Shown: in pieces, positions 8,722 to 20,454 of the stretch | How positions within the stretch are numbered: the stretch's first letter is position 1 | How the letters are laid out: every line of letters begins with the position of its first letter | Assembly (NCBI GenBank): GCA_944739405.2 | Contig: OX123209.2 | Span: 15,518,217-15,582,216, forward strand | From: Euclidia mi | Taxonomy: Eukaryota; Arthropoda; Insecta; Lepidoptera; Erebidae | Reading direction: 5' to 3' | DNA length: 64,000 nucleotides | The notes under the pieces: generated by a model | Told to the model about the DNA's origin: nothing | The model's input: the letters and a program-made list of their open reading frames with translations, nothing else | Databases searched by the model: none | Made by a program: the position numbers and the translations under genes

Positions 8722-9905
8722 TTATTTACGACAGACAAATATGCACAGGTATGACTTTATAAGCTTACACCCACGCCCTTTGCGGTCGGCTATCAGTACT
8801 GGCCCGGCATAGTCGACGCTACAGTTATAAAATGGATATTGCAGCAATGTTCTCGAAGACGGTAATTGACCCATTCTTGGTTGCACAGTTTGACATTTTA
8901 ATCTGAAACATTTAATGCATTGTTTGACTGTGACCTTCGATAAATTTCTGCCACCGAGTGGCCAGTACGTCTGTCGAATAGTCGCCAATAATAATTGAGG
9001 GCCTGCGTGTAACAACTTAAAATGATAATGATTAAAATATTTTTTGTAATATGATATTTACTACATAACAATATAGGGTGTTTGACGTTATAGTCATAAG
9101 GAGAGTTATCGAGTCTCCCACCCACACGTATGAGCCCATCAGAATCTATGAATGGACTCAATGAAAAAAGTCTGTTCTTACGAGGTAACAACTTTCCTGA
9201 TTTTAACAGTTCATACTCTTTAGGAAACATCTCAACTTGAGCATGACGTAAAATAAAATTCAAGGAATCATCTAGTTCTTGAACAGAGAGTGAACCTACA
9301 GTCTTGTTATGCTTGTTCTTTAAATTATTTATATATCTCCTCCAATAGGCAAGTAGTCTTTGTAATTTATTAAAATCAGAAAATTTTGTAAATAATGAAT
9401 TGATGAATGATTGATTATGTGAAACTAAACTACTTAATGATAAATGAGAGGATACGATTTCAGGTAGATCTTGTTTCATGCCTTCATTTGGAAACTCCGG
9501 CCAGTCAATTTCAGCTTTAGACAAAAATTCAGGACCAGTCCACCACAAAGAACTTTCGCTGATTAAGTCGGCCTTCAGCCCACGAGAAACGAGATCTGCC
9601 GGATTGTCCTTCGACGGCACGTAACTCCACTTATTACAGCCCTACAGTGCTTTCTTGTATTTCGTTAACGCGATTTCGTACAAAAGGCTTCAATGAAGTC
9701 GGCGTCATCGACAACCAACCCAACACTATGGTTGAATCACACCAAAACTGGCATCTGCTAATAGGCAAGGTAAGAGATTTCAACACACTAGTACACAGTC
9801 TTGTTCCAAGAATGGCTTCACATAATTCAAGTTTTGGAATGGTACATGGCTTTATAGGTGCTACTCGATTTTTTGAAGTTAAAAGATGCACAGATTGTGC
9901 TTAAA
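8722..9905 (-). pseudogene. BEL/Pao pol remnant (RNase H, integrase N-half)
   Basis: Minus strand, in pol order from right to left. RNase H: PKLELCEAILGTRLCTSVLK and FWCDSTIVLGWL (9634-9891). Then the conserved YVPSKDNPADLVSRGL and WTGPEFL block with the linker (8898-9620). Then the integrase zinc region (HAGPQLL...RQTYWPLGGRN...CIKCFRLK) and the first catalytic Asp region (NCSVDYAGPV), ending at 8722. Frames break near 9632 and 9000-9060. The rest of integrase is absent on this strand. The plus-strand BEL/Pao piece next to it belongs to a different insertion. Confidence 0.85.
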
Positions 9906-9937
9906 ATATTTAAGTCTGCCTGCATGTACCTGAGGGT

Positions 9938-10459
9938 CTATCTGCGGAGCCTGGACTTGAAGCTGGATTGTGCCGGCTTCTGACTTCTCCAGCGAGGTTT
10001 ATCTGGACGGGGCTGTCTCCGATGCTGGTATAGTTGAGGCTGCTGCCAGACACGAGTTTGTTGATGTTGTTGGTACTGCGGCGGGCCTCTCCAGTTTCCC
10101 TGCTTCTTCTGAGTTCCTGGTTTAGCAGTATTTTTATCTGTAGTCTTGATTATGGAGCCTGCTTTATAAATAGCTCTAATTTTTTCAGCACAGTCCGTCC
10201 CGAATAGTGTCTCATCTGAAGTAGCATTTCTAACGGCATCCTCCGTCTAACGCATCCGTGATGGTGCCTCGTTGGATTGGGCCGTAGGTAGTTGTTTAAA
10301 CGGACAATCTGATTGAGATCGCACCGGGCGCGGCGCCGGAGAGCATGGCAGCGATGATTCTTCTGAATTCACTTCGTCTGGCATTTTTTCCAATTTCTTT
10401 TCCAGTTTACGTATTTTCCTCTTGATATAATCCGGATCCTTAGTCTTCCGTTTACCCAT
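9938..10459 (-). pseudogene. DIRS-like gag (ORF1) with in-frame stop
   Basis: Starts at MGKRKTKDPDYIKRKIRKLE (ATG at 10457-10459), a basic predicted coiled coil that I associate with DIRS-like gag proteins of Lepidoptera. After about 70 codons an in-frame TAG (10247-10249) interrupts, and the same frame continues with DAVRNATSDETLFGTDCAEK and a Gln/Arg/Pro-rich C-terminus to TAG at 9938-9940. It is short for such a gag, so an internal deletion is likely. The left breakpoint of the tandem amplification falls inside it at 10049, and the other four units carry only the part to the right. Confidence 0.6.
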
Positions 10460-11031
10460 TTTTTTAATCGCAGTCGAATTATTAAGATAAAAGACGAAAG
10501 AATGCGTTTTGCAATAGGTGAACAGGATCACACTTGTTGAACCGCGAGAGAGCCATTGGAAAAAGAAACGGAAAACGCGTAAGTTCTCGTCTTTCACCAA
10601 AGATAATGTTTAGTGAATGACAACCGAAAAATGTCATTTGGGGTAAAATGGCGGGGATAAATTTGGCTATGGTATTTCTTATAGGTTAGAACCAGACTAT
10701 TATTAATAAAATAATAAGATTTTCGTGGAATTCGCAAATAAACTCAATTCTTACCTTACTGATGTGTTCTTTACTTTTGATTCTGATAACTACATACCTA
10801 TTTTCTTCGTAACAAAACCAAATGTAAACAAAACTCACGCCGGCGCCGGTACCAGACTTAAATCGGAACTTCATTGCACTTGTTGTTTCAATAAGCATTG
10901 GGCTACACACATCACATATCCTGTATACGATCATTGTTAACAATTCTAGAATAGTTTTGTACATTATTAAATAGGAATAACCACGGCAGGTAATCTTCAA
11001 ACAAAATATTTCAACCTTAGTCTATTTTCTA
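10460..11031 (-). other. Upstream region of the DIRS-like gag, unassigned
   Basis: Non-coding leader side of the gag ORF, present in every unit. A consensus-like donor CAGTAAG|GTAAGAATTG lies on the minus strand near 10750-10757, at the end of an open stretch of about 80 codons (10757-11000); it may be a leader intron donor or chance. Equivalent stretches lie at 18122-18693, 25783-26354, 33445-34016 and 41324-41895. Confidence 0.35.
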
Positions 11032-12793
11032 TTTTTTTTTTATGTTTTTTTTCGGAATACCAACAGCTTGAAATACAAATGGTAAAAACGTATTTAAAAA
11101 CAGTGCATAGCCATTAATAGGTATTTGCAAATAGATACAAAATTAAAGTGTCTAAACCATAATAAGGGGATTAGGCATAGTAGAACCGCAGAATGACTAT
11201 ATAAACCTATGAATTTGTTGCACCGCCTGGTTCAGGTCCGAAGAAATCTAAACTGAACATTTTTTCACTTGTGCTATATTTGTATTAAATATCTCCCACT
11301 CGCTATTTTTATTAGAGATGATATTGACGGATTTACTGGCTCTATACATAAACGAGTTTTGGCGATAATTGGTATTAGCCTGTGGTAAAACTAACGGTTG
11401 ATAGTGCCGAGACGGCACTTTACGTGGTACCCTTATATTATTTTTTTCAAGAAGGGCAGGGCAATCAATTGCCCCGCTGACAATTTTCACCAATGTTAGG
11501 ATATCAGATATAGTACGTCTATCTTTTAAAGTCATAAAGTGATATCTCTTACATCTCGCTTCATATCCATGATCTATACATCCACTCTTATACTGTAAGT
11601 ACCTTAAAAACTTTTTTTGAATAGCTTCAATGCGATCAATATACATATTGTAATGCGGGTTCCAAACCACCGTTGCGTATTCCAGGGTACTGCGTATCAA
11701 AGCACAATAGAGTATTTTTATACACTTAATATTTTTGAATTGCTACGTTGACCTGATAATGAAACCGAGAGATTTATGCGCCTTTTTAACTATAAAATAA
11801 ATGTGTTTATCAAATAGTAATTTAGAATCTTGCACGAGACCTAGGTCCTTTATAGTAGTTAAGTTGGTGAGTAGTTTATTAGAAATGGTGTATGGGAACT
11901 GAATGAAGTTAGTTTTACGGGTAAAGTAAATTGAAAAACATTTGGAAATATTCAAGTCCAATCTATTTTTAACACAATACAGTTCAAAATTATTTAGATC
12001 ACTTTGTAAAAGCGCGCAATCGGATGGACTGTTGATATTCATAAATATTTTTGTGTCATCAGCATATGATAAAAAGTAGGCATGTTTAAAACATGAACCA
12101 ATGTCGTTAATGAAGATGAAAAAAAGTAATGGGCCCAATAAAGAACCCTGTGGGACTCCTGAAGGTATATGCATTGAAAAGGAAGTAAAACCATTAACTG
12201 CAACCATCTGAGACCTGTTTGCAATGTAGGAAGAAAACCACCGTAATAAGTTGCCGTGTATACCAGCTTTATTTAACTTCTCCATAAGCAGCAAATGATC
12301 TATATGATCAAATGCCTTGCTAAAGTCAGTATACATGGCATGCACTTGGCCTCCAGCGTCCATATGTGATGTTACAAAATCATTAAATACTAATAAGTTA
12401 GATACAGTAGACTTACGATTCAGAAATCCATGTTGTTCCGATATAAAAGAGCTTTGTAACGAGGCGTACACTTGACGATAAACAATTCGCTCGAAAATCT
12501 TTGCAAAAATGCAGAGTTTCGAAATTGGCCTGTAATTTTTTATATTTGATCGATCCCCGCTTTTATGGACTGGTGTCACAAAGGCGGATTTCCAGATAGA
12601 CGGGACAGTACCGTCTTTAATAGATCGCGAGAAAATTAAATATAAAGGTAATACTAGATTATTTGCACATTGTTTAATAAAGAAGGGTGGAAAATTGTCT
12701 GGCCCGGCACCCTTATTTTGGTTTACAGATTTTAAAAGGTTTTTAATCTCGTCTGGATTAATATTAATAGTACCTATGCTAAAACATATATAT
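11032..12793 (-). pseudogene. LINE-C 3' part, ORF2 reverse transcriptase (unit 1)
   Basis: Jockey-type LINE on the minus strand. The open frame enters at about 12790 (LLKSVNQNKGAGPDNFPPFF), with RT motifs TPVHKSGDRSNIKNYRPISK, YTDFSKAFDHIDH, SGVPQGSLLGPLLF and the catalytic SYADDTKIF. A single in-frame TAG (11743-11745) separates this from the C-terminal part (RSTLEYATVVWNPHYNMYID) ending at 11248. A 3' UTR of about 200 bp and an oligo(A) tail follow on the minus strand (oligo-T at 11032-11052). The 5' side stops abruptly at LINE-B. The missing upstream portion appears at 51448-51855 in the same orientation. Confidence 0.9.
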
Positions 12794-12945
12794 GCGAGCC
12801 ATTGAGCTATATAATAAATATGTCCTTCCAGGAAGGCATTTTTCCTACGAGCTTAAAAAAATCTATAATTAAACCTTTATATAAAAAAGGAGATGCTTTA
12901 GATATGACAAACTATCGTCCCGTTACTCTTATACCAGTCATTTCA
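12794..12945 (+). pseudogene. LINE-B 5' stub (unit 1)
   Basis: Plus-strand frame PLSYIINMSFQEGIFPTSL, then KSIIKPLYKKGDALDMTNYR and PVTLIPVIS, which aligns with the same RT region of LINE-A (HIINLSFQQGCFPERL). It stops exactly where LINE-A begins. The frame is continued on the other side of LINE-A at 49461 (KKFEKAMLKRL), so LINE-B was cut by the insertion of LINE-A. Copies in the other units: 20455-20606, 28117-28268 (one Asn-to-Lys change), 35779-35930 and 43657-43808. Confidence 0.85.
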
Positions 12946-14040
12946 AGTCGATAGATGGCGCTGTTCGGATCCAGTCGATAGATGGCGCTGTTCGGATCAA
13001 TACAAAGTTCTTATCGCGCAAGTTTTAAAAATGTAAATAAAATATAATAAGTCAGTGAATAAGCAAACTAATACTGTTAAAGTGAACTTGAACGTCTAAA
13101 TACCGTGCACAAGTGTTATCTACGGATTCCTGCAACGTTTAACGCCAATTTCATAAATCGGATTGTCTGAGTAGTGCAACAACAGTTTCCACAACCAAAG
13201 TGAAATAACATTAATACAAACAAAAAATGTAAGTGTGCTAAATATACTATCGAACTTACTAGAAAACAGGACAGTTTCATGAAGAATTTCATTCAAAAGT
13301 AATAAAGCAACAACAGTGACCATTTTTTATTTCTGACAAGATTCAAATTTGATTCTGAACATTTGTTGTGAGCTGACACCTTGTATGTAATAGCAAAACG
13401 TATGAGATATGTCAATCTCAGTCTTCGTCAGTGCTTCGAAGATTCAGACACAGATGGCAGTTTCATTAAGAAACAATTAATGGCCAATTAATAGTTGACT
13501 AATTTCTGACATCTAGCGTCGAGAAAAAAAAACCTTACTGTAATATCAATATTCATCTACGCTAATGGTTCCTGCGACGTAAAGACAGATGGCAGTCTAA
13601 TGATTTGAATTATTTTTCATTCTTATCACATTGACTGCTGGAAACGTATATGGTGTGTCCCAAGTGTCGGATCCTGCGATGCGGCTAGCCCACAATAGTC
13701 GTGTTTAGGGAAAAATATACAAGCGTGCTGCCGAAACACGCGACGCGTGAATCATACCCATACCACACATGTGCTGACGACCACTCATGTGTGTTTTTTT
13801 TGTATAGCAACTCGTACGTCGCGTGTCGCGTCAGCACAGACACACGCTCGACCTGCACGCGCGTTGCGTGTCGTTAAGCACGAGAGGCTGGGCACGCTCT
13901 GCGGGTGCGGTTACACGCAGGATATGCGTACTGGCCGCATAGCAAAAGGCCGCCTACGAATCTTAGGCCAGCAGTCAATGTGTTAACTTACAAAGCACTT
14001 CTCTCAAGCTTCAACATCATAATAATATCTTCATTATAAA
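12946..14040 (+). promoter_or_regulatory. LINE-A 5' untranslated region (unit 1)
   Basis: About 1.1 kb between the edge of LINE-B and the ORF1 ATG. It opens with two copies of a 27-bp repeat (12946-12972 and 12973-12998), each containing AGATGGCGCT, a word also at the end of the BEL/Pao LTRs in this window. A GC-rich patch lies at 13680-13980. Internal promoters are usual for this LINE group, but no initiator could be confirmed. Open frames inside it show no family resemblance. Copies: 20607-21701, 28269-29363, 35931-37025, 43809-44903. Confidence 0.6.
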
Positions 14041-15262
14041 ATGGAAGATGAAAATGTGACAATTCGTCGCCATAAAACATTGGCGAACAATTCCCATGAT
14101 CTTTCCTTTGAATCAACGAGTTCAGAAATTAGAAGATATAGCCTACAAGACCTATCTACTGGATTTGACAGCGATAAGAAAGATTTAAAGTTAGAATTAG
14201 TTAAGTTGAAATGCGAGCTTGAAAGTGCCCATTTGGAAATTGAAAAACTAAGTGAGGAAAACATAACATTGAAAAATGCCTTAAATAAAGAAAGAAAAAA
14301 GACTATACAATTGCAAAAAATCTGCTCGGAACCGAGACAGAAAACAAATAGTACATTTATGCAAACGAAAAATAAAAGAAGATCTAAGAAATCTATCTTA
14401 ACACACAATGAAGAAGTCAATACAAGTTACTTTGATCTTGGGCTCAATGACAGTTCTAACCCGACGGTAACAGATGACGCTACCAGTCTCTCAAATGAAC
14501 CAATTACCAAGAAATGTACGTTAAATAACACATCAACAGTAACTATCGAATATCAATCGAAGCAGAAGGATGTGATATCTAATCCAACATTCAACTCACA
14601 GTCATCAAAGCCCATGCTGAATCGAAAAATGTGTATAATAAGCAGTAATAATGTTAATAATATATTGTCCAAAGCGCAGAATACGTTTCCAAAATTTGAC
14701 ATATGTCACTATATTTTGTCTAACTGTGGAGTATTGGAGTTACTTAAACATTTGCACCAAAAACTGCTGTACTTTAGTGAACATGACTATTGCTTAATTT
14801 TCATAGGAAATAAGGACTTCGAGAAATCTTACAACTACTTTAAATTAATTACTAGTATACGTGACATTTTATCTAAATTACAACATACAAATATTATTGT
14901 GTGTCTACCCACTTATAGAATTAATAGATTTAATCTCTTGAATTGAAGCTTTTAATAATTTATTGTACCAAGATATAAATATCCATAACTATGCACAGTT
15001 AGTAGACTCAAATTTAAATCTTGTGTGTTACTTTACGATGTTTTGTAAACGCAGTGGAGTAATCAGTAACCTGCAGTAATTTTTGAAGATTTAAAATACT
15101 ATGTTGAGTCATACTCCCAAGATTTTAAGTCCAAGGCCTCTTCTGAATCGAAACCCCGCAAAGGAACGATACCATATTATTTTGCAGCAGTAGATAAGTT
15201 AAGTGATTTATCTGCAGACACGAATAAAAACCAGTTTTTTCGTACACTATCAGCTGAATAAT
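14041..15262 (+). pseudogene. LINE-A ORF1, frameshifted (unit 1)
   Basis: The first 301 codons are open (14041-14946): an acidic/polar N-terminus, a predicted coiled coil around residues 45-95 (LKLELVKLKCELESAHLEIE), a low-complexity middle and a C-terminal region beginning FIGNKDFEKSYNYFKLITSI that resembles the esterase-like domain of some CR1/jockey ORF1 proteins. TGA at 14944 follows a 1-nt shift: the +1 frame continues from IEAFNNLLYQDINIHNY. A second shift occurs at the CTGCAGTAA near 15078, and the third frame reads on to the double stop at about 15257-15262, overlapping the start of ORF2. Both lesions are present in all five units. Confidence 0.8.
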
Positions 15263-17869
15263 AACAATAAACTTTGTATATTACATCAAAACATTGCTGG
15301 CGTCTTGAATAAAATGCAGGAATTAGATTTAGCCTTGAATGAACTGGTTGAGTATAAGCATAATGTTATAGCTGTATGCTTAAGTGAGCATTTTTTACTG
15401 AAGGATGAGGAGCAATTCTTAAAGTTGCACATTGGTTCTATTTATTGCAGAAAAATGCAACGTGGAGGTGGAACCTGTATTTTGCTAAGGAATGATTTTG
15501 AAGGTATGGTTTTAAATCAAATAAACAACTTAAACATTGAAAGACATTTTGAAATTTGTAGTCTGGAAATTCACCAGTTGAAACTTATTATTTTATGTAT
15601 CTATCGTACCCCAAAATCTAATATTAACCTTCTTTTTACAAAACTTAATGAAACACTACATAAACTTCGCTTTAGGAAAATTAGAATAATGATATGTGGA
15701 GACTTTAATATTGATCTTTTGACTAAAGATAAAATTAGTACTGAGTTCTTAGAACTCATGTCAAACTATGGGTTACATTACCACATTCAGGAGCCAACTA
15801 GATTAAAAAAATGTATAGACAATATTTTTAGTAACATTCCCACAGCCAAAGGCAAGACCCACAATTTCTGCTTATCAGATCACAACACAGCGCAATCTAT
15901 TAAATATGTTAGTAATCCATCCGATAAGGCTGCTGAGCATTACTTCGCAACTATATATGATCTTAGCAAACCCAACTTTAAGAAATTTGTTGAATGTATA
16001 AATGCTCTTACATTTTCTGAGATATATAAGTTATCAGATACAAATGAGGCTTTCAATGAGTTTCATAGTGTATTGAAACTATTTTATGAACTTTGTTTTC
16101 CACTTATTAGAATAAAGAATAGCTTTAGAGATAGTAAACCCAAATGGATAACAAAAGGGCTTAGAATAAGTTGTAGAGCAAAACGCGGCCTAAGGTATAA
16201 ATATTTTATGCATAAGACAATAGTAAATAAAAATAAATATTTAAATTATTCTAAATTATTAAAAAAATGCATAAATAATTTACAGTCTTTATGCAATTGG
16301 CGATACATTGAAAAGTCAAAAAACAAGGGCAAAGCGACTTGGGATGTTGTAAAACGCCAAATAGGCGACTCTAAAATTGCACATGATATTGATAGATTAA
16401 TTCATGAATGTAAAACATTTACCTGTGACTCAGATATAGCTAATTTATTTAATAATTTTTTTATAGATGTAGTCAAAAATAGTAATCTTCCTAATGATCG
16501 TAGTCATAAAGATTTTAGCGTAAAAAGTAATAACTGTAGTATATTTTTGGACCCCATAAGTGCCACTGAAGTTTTTAATATTATAATGTCTCTTAAGAAA
16601 TCGAAATGTGCAGGCTATGATAATATCAATGCAGACATCTTAAAGCGCATTGCTCCAAAAATAACTGATCCGTTAGCACACATAATTAATTTATCCTTTC
16701 AACAAGGTTGTTTCCCTGAAAGGCTAAAGTTATCAATTATTAAGCCATTACATAAAAAGGGGTCTAAATCCGATCTGAATAATTATAGACCTATAGCTAT
16801 AACTCCTGTGCTATCAAAAATATTCGAAAGAGCTATGTACAAAAGGTTATTAGGCTTTATTGAAAGGAGTGAGATTTTAACACAGAAGCAATTCGGGTTC
16901 AGAAAACAGAGATCAAGTCAATTAGCCGCTTTCACCTTGGTTAAGTCAATAATATGTAACATTAATGACAAAATCCCAACATGTGCGCTCTTATTAGACC
17001 TAAGTAAAGCATTTGATTTTGTGGACCATTCAAGGCTGATCACAAAGTTAGACAAGTATAGCTTAAGAGGCCCAGCATCGGATTGGTTTCTATCATATCT
17101 GAACAATAGAACACAATTTACTAGGATTACAAAATATGATATTATAAGTAATGTTGTTAAAACCTTTGACTCGGAACCTAAAATTAATCATGCTGGTGTT
17201 CCTCAAGGCAGTATCCTAGGGCCTTTGCTATTCCTCATATATATCAATGATATCCCACAAGCCCTTTCCCATGACTGTGTTTTGTTTGCCGACGACACAA
17301 CGATAATTATAAAAGGTAAAGATAAGAATGCATTGGAGTTAGAAATTAGCAAGTCACTACTAGAGGTTACTAAATGGCTAAATACAAATGAATTACAGAT
17401 AAATATTTCCAAAACTAAAATAGTACACTTTAAAACTGCCAGGAGTGAAAATTTTAATTTAAAAGTTACATACAATAATACACCAGTCCAACAGGTTCAA
17501 AATGCCGAGTTTTTAGGAATCACTCTAGACTCGCACTTCAAATGGAACGACCATGTAGACAAAATATGCGCAAAAATAAATAGATTCGTTTTTGCACTAC
17601 GAAAAGTTAAAAATATTACATCTACAGACACTTCAATTATGGTCTACCATGCATACGTTTGTGGAGTCATACGTTATGGCATAGTTATATGGGGGAACTC
17701 ATCCACGAGGGACACGAGTTTGTTGATGTTGTTGGTACTGCGGCGGGCCTCTCCAGTTTCCCTGCTTCTTCTGAGTTCCTGGTTTAGCAGTATTTTTATC
17801 TGTAGTCTTGATTATGGAGCCTGCTTTATAAATAGCTCTAATTTTTTCAGCACAGTCCGTCCCGAATAG
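15203..17869 (+). pseudogene. LINE-A ORF2, C-terminus replaced (unit 1)
   Basis: 888 codons. Residues 1-17 lie in DNA shared with the end of ORF1; recognisable ORF2 starts near LCILHQNIAGVLNKM. The apurinic-type endonuclease spans about 24-240 (MICGDFNIDLL near 166, LSDHNTA near 223). The RT spans about 470-740 (LHKKGSKSDLNNYRPIAI, LLLDLSKAFDFVDH, GVPQGSILGPLLF near 664, catalytic LFADDTT near 694). At residue 834 (17703) LINE sequence stops; residues 835-888 are the 7-nt filler plus antisense gag DNA. The normal last 140 residues are missing, so this copy should not be retrotransposition-competent. Confidence 0.9.
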
Positions 17870-18121
17870 TGTCTCATCTGAAGTAGCATTTCTAACGGCA
17901 TCCTCCGCCTAACGCATCCGTGATGGTGCCTCGTTGGATTGGGCCGTAGGTAGTTGTTTAAACGGACAATCTGATTGAGATCGCACCGGGCGCGGCGCCG
18001 GAGAGCATGGCAGCGATGATTCTTCTGAATTCACTTCGTCTGGCATTTTTTCCAATTTCTTTTCCAGTTTACGTATTTTCCTCTTGATATAATCCGGATC
18101 CTTAGTCTTCCGTTTACCCAT
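17711..18121 (-). pseudogene. DIRS-like gag N-terminal part (unit 2)
   Basis: Truncated at the array junction. The in-frame TAG is kept (17909-17911), with Thr changed to Ala directly after it. Confidence 0.6.
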
Positions 18122-18693
18122 TTTTTTAATCGCAGTCGAATTATTAAGATAAAAGACGAAATAATGCGTTTTGCAATAGGTGAACAGGATCACACTTGTT
18201 GAACCGCGAGAGAGCCATTGGAAAAAGAAACGGAAAACGCGTAAGTTCTCGTCTTTCACCAAAGATAATGTTTAGTGAATGACAACCGAAAAATGTCATT
18301 TGGGGTAAAATGGCGGGGATAAATTTGGCTATGGTATTTCTTATAGGTTAGAACCAGACTATTATTAATAAAATAATAAGATTTTCGTGGAATTCGCAAA
18401 TAAACTCAATTCTTACCTTACTGATGTGTTCTTTACTTTTGATTCTGATAACTACATACCTATTTTCTTCGTAACAAAACCAAATGTAAACAAAACTCAC
18501 GCCGGCGCCGGTACCAGACTTAAATCGGAACTTCATTGCACTTGTTGTTTCAATAAGCATTGGGCTACACACATCACATATCCTGTATACGATCATTGTT
18601 AACAATTCTAGAATAGTTTTGTACATTATTAAATAGGAATAACCACGGCAGGTAATCTTCAAACAAAACATTTCAACCTTAGTCTATTTTCTA

Positions 18694-20454
18694 TTTTTTT
18701 TTAATTTTTTTTTTCGGAATACCAACAGCTTGAAATACAAATGGTAAAAACGTATTTAAAAACAGTGCATAGCCATTAATAGGTATTTGCAAATAGATAC
18801 AAAATTAAAGTGTCTAAACCATAATAAGGGGATTAGGCATAGTAGAACCGCAGAATGACTATATAAACCTATGAATTTGTTGCACCGCCTGGTTCAGGTC
18901 CGAAGAAATCTAAACTGAACATTTTTTCACTTGTGCTATATTTGTATTAAATATCTCCCACTCGCTATTTTTATTAGAGATGATATTGACGGATTTACTG
19001 GCTCTATACATAAACGAGTTTTGGCGATAATTGGTATTAGCCTGTGGTAAAACTAACGGTTGATAGTGCCGAGACGGCACTTTACGTGGTACCCTTATAT
19101 TATTTTTTTCAAGAAGGGCAGGGCAATCAATTGCCCCGCTGACAATTTTCACCAATGTTAGGATATCAGATATAGTACGTCTATCTTTTAAAGTCATAAA
19201 GTGATATCTCTTACATCTCGCTTCATATCCATGATCTATACATCCACTCTTATACTGTAAGTACCTTAAAAACTTTTTTTGAATAGCTTCAATGCGATCA
19301 ATATACATATTGTAATGCGGGTTCCAAACCACCGTTGCGTATTCCAGGGTACTGCGTATCAAAGCACAATAGAGTATTTTTATACACTTAATATTTTTGA
19401 ATTGCTACGTTGACCTGATAATGAAACCGAGAGATTTATACGCCTTTTTAACTATAAAATCAATGTGTTTATCAAATAGTAATTTAGAATCTTGCACGAG
19501 ACCTAGGTCCTTTATAGTAGTTAAGTTGGTGAGTAGTTTATTAGAAATGGTGTATGGGAACTGAATGAAGTTAGTTTTACGGGTAAAGTAAATTGAAAAA
19601 CATTTGGAAATATTCAAGTCCAATCTATTTTTAACACAATACAGTTCAAAATTATTTAGATCACTTTGTAAAAGCGCGCAATCGGATGGACTGTTGATAT
19701 TCATAAATATTTTGTGTCATCAGCATATGATAAAAAGTAGGCATGTTTAAAACATGAACCAATGTCGTTAATGAAGATGACAAAAAGTAATGGCCCCAAT
19801 AAAGAACCCTGTGGGACTCCTGAAGGTATATGCATTGAAAAGGAAGTAAAACCATTAACTGCAACCATCTGAGACCTGTTTGCAATGTAGGAAGAAAACC
19901 ACCGTAATAAGTTGCCGTGTATACCAGCTTTATTTAACTTCTCCATAAGCAGCAAATGATTTATATGATCAAATGCCTTGCTAAAGTCAGTATACATGGC
20001 ATGCACTTGGCCTCCAGCGTCCATATGTGATGTTACAAAATCATTAAATACTAATAAGTTAGATACAGTAGACTTACGATTCAGAAATCCATGTTGTTCC
20101 GATATAAAAGAGCTTTGTAACGAGGCGTACACTTGACGATAAACAATTCGCTCGAAAATCTTTGCAAAAATGCAGAGTTTCGAAATTGGCCTGTAATTTT
20201 TTATATTTGATCGATCCCCGCTTTTATGGACTGGTGTCACAAAGGCGGATTTCCAGATAGACGGGACAGTACCGTCTTTAATAGATCGCGAGAAAATTAA
20301 ATATAAAGGTAATACTAGATTATTTGCACATTGTTTAATAAAGAAGGGTGGAAAATTGTCTGGCCCGGCACCCTTATTTTGGTTTACAGATTTTAAAAGG
20401 TTTTTAATCTCGTCTGGATTAATATTAATAGTACCTATGCTAAAACATATATAT
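18694..20454 (-). pseudogene. LINE-C 3' part (unit 2)
   Basis: Differs from unit 1 by an additional 1-nt deletion near 19710, just after the catalytic YADD, which splits the RT frame into 19701-20240 and 19405-19704. Also Asn for Asp in AFDHINH and Val for Phe in GPLLFVIF. Confidence 0.9.

Larger units (their letters stand above)
10049..17710. repeat. Array unit 1
   Basis: 7662 bp including the 7-nt filler at its right end (17704-17710). It carries the most private variants: for example GATTTATGCGCC where units 2-5 have GATTTATACGCC, GCCGCCTACG against GCCGTCTACG, GTGATATCT against GTGATAACT, AATTTATTG against AATTTACTG, and Leu in place of Ile in ORF2 (SLRGPAS). It is joined on the left to unique DNA. 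Confidence 0.95.

Noticed and set aside
10686..11000. Minus-strand 104-codon frame as a host gene
   Set aside because: No recognisable domain and it lies in the leader side of the DIRS-like fragment; kept only as a note on a possible splice donor.
13120..13323. Minus-strand 67-codon hydrophobic frame in the LINE-A 5' UTR
   Set aside because: Antisense in an untranslated region, no homologous motif; conserved only because the units are duplicates.
13747..13986. Repeated 79-codon frame in the LINE-A 5' UTR
   Set aside because: Repetition follows from the array; composition is His/Thr/Arg-rich with no family resemblance, and it lies upstream of the true ORF1.
14034..14420. Minus-strand 128-codon frame opposite ORF1
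   Set aside because: Ser/Leu/Phe-rich shadow of the coiled-coil coding sequence.
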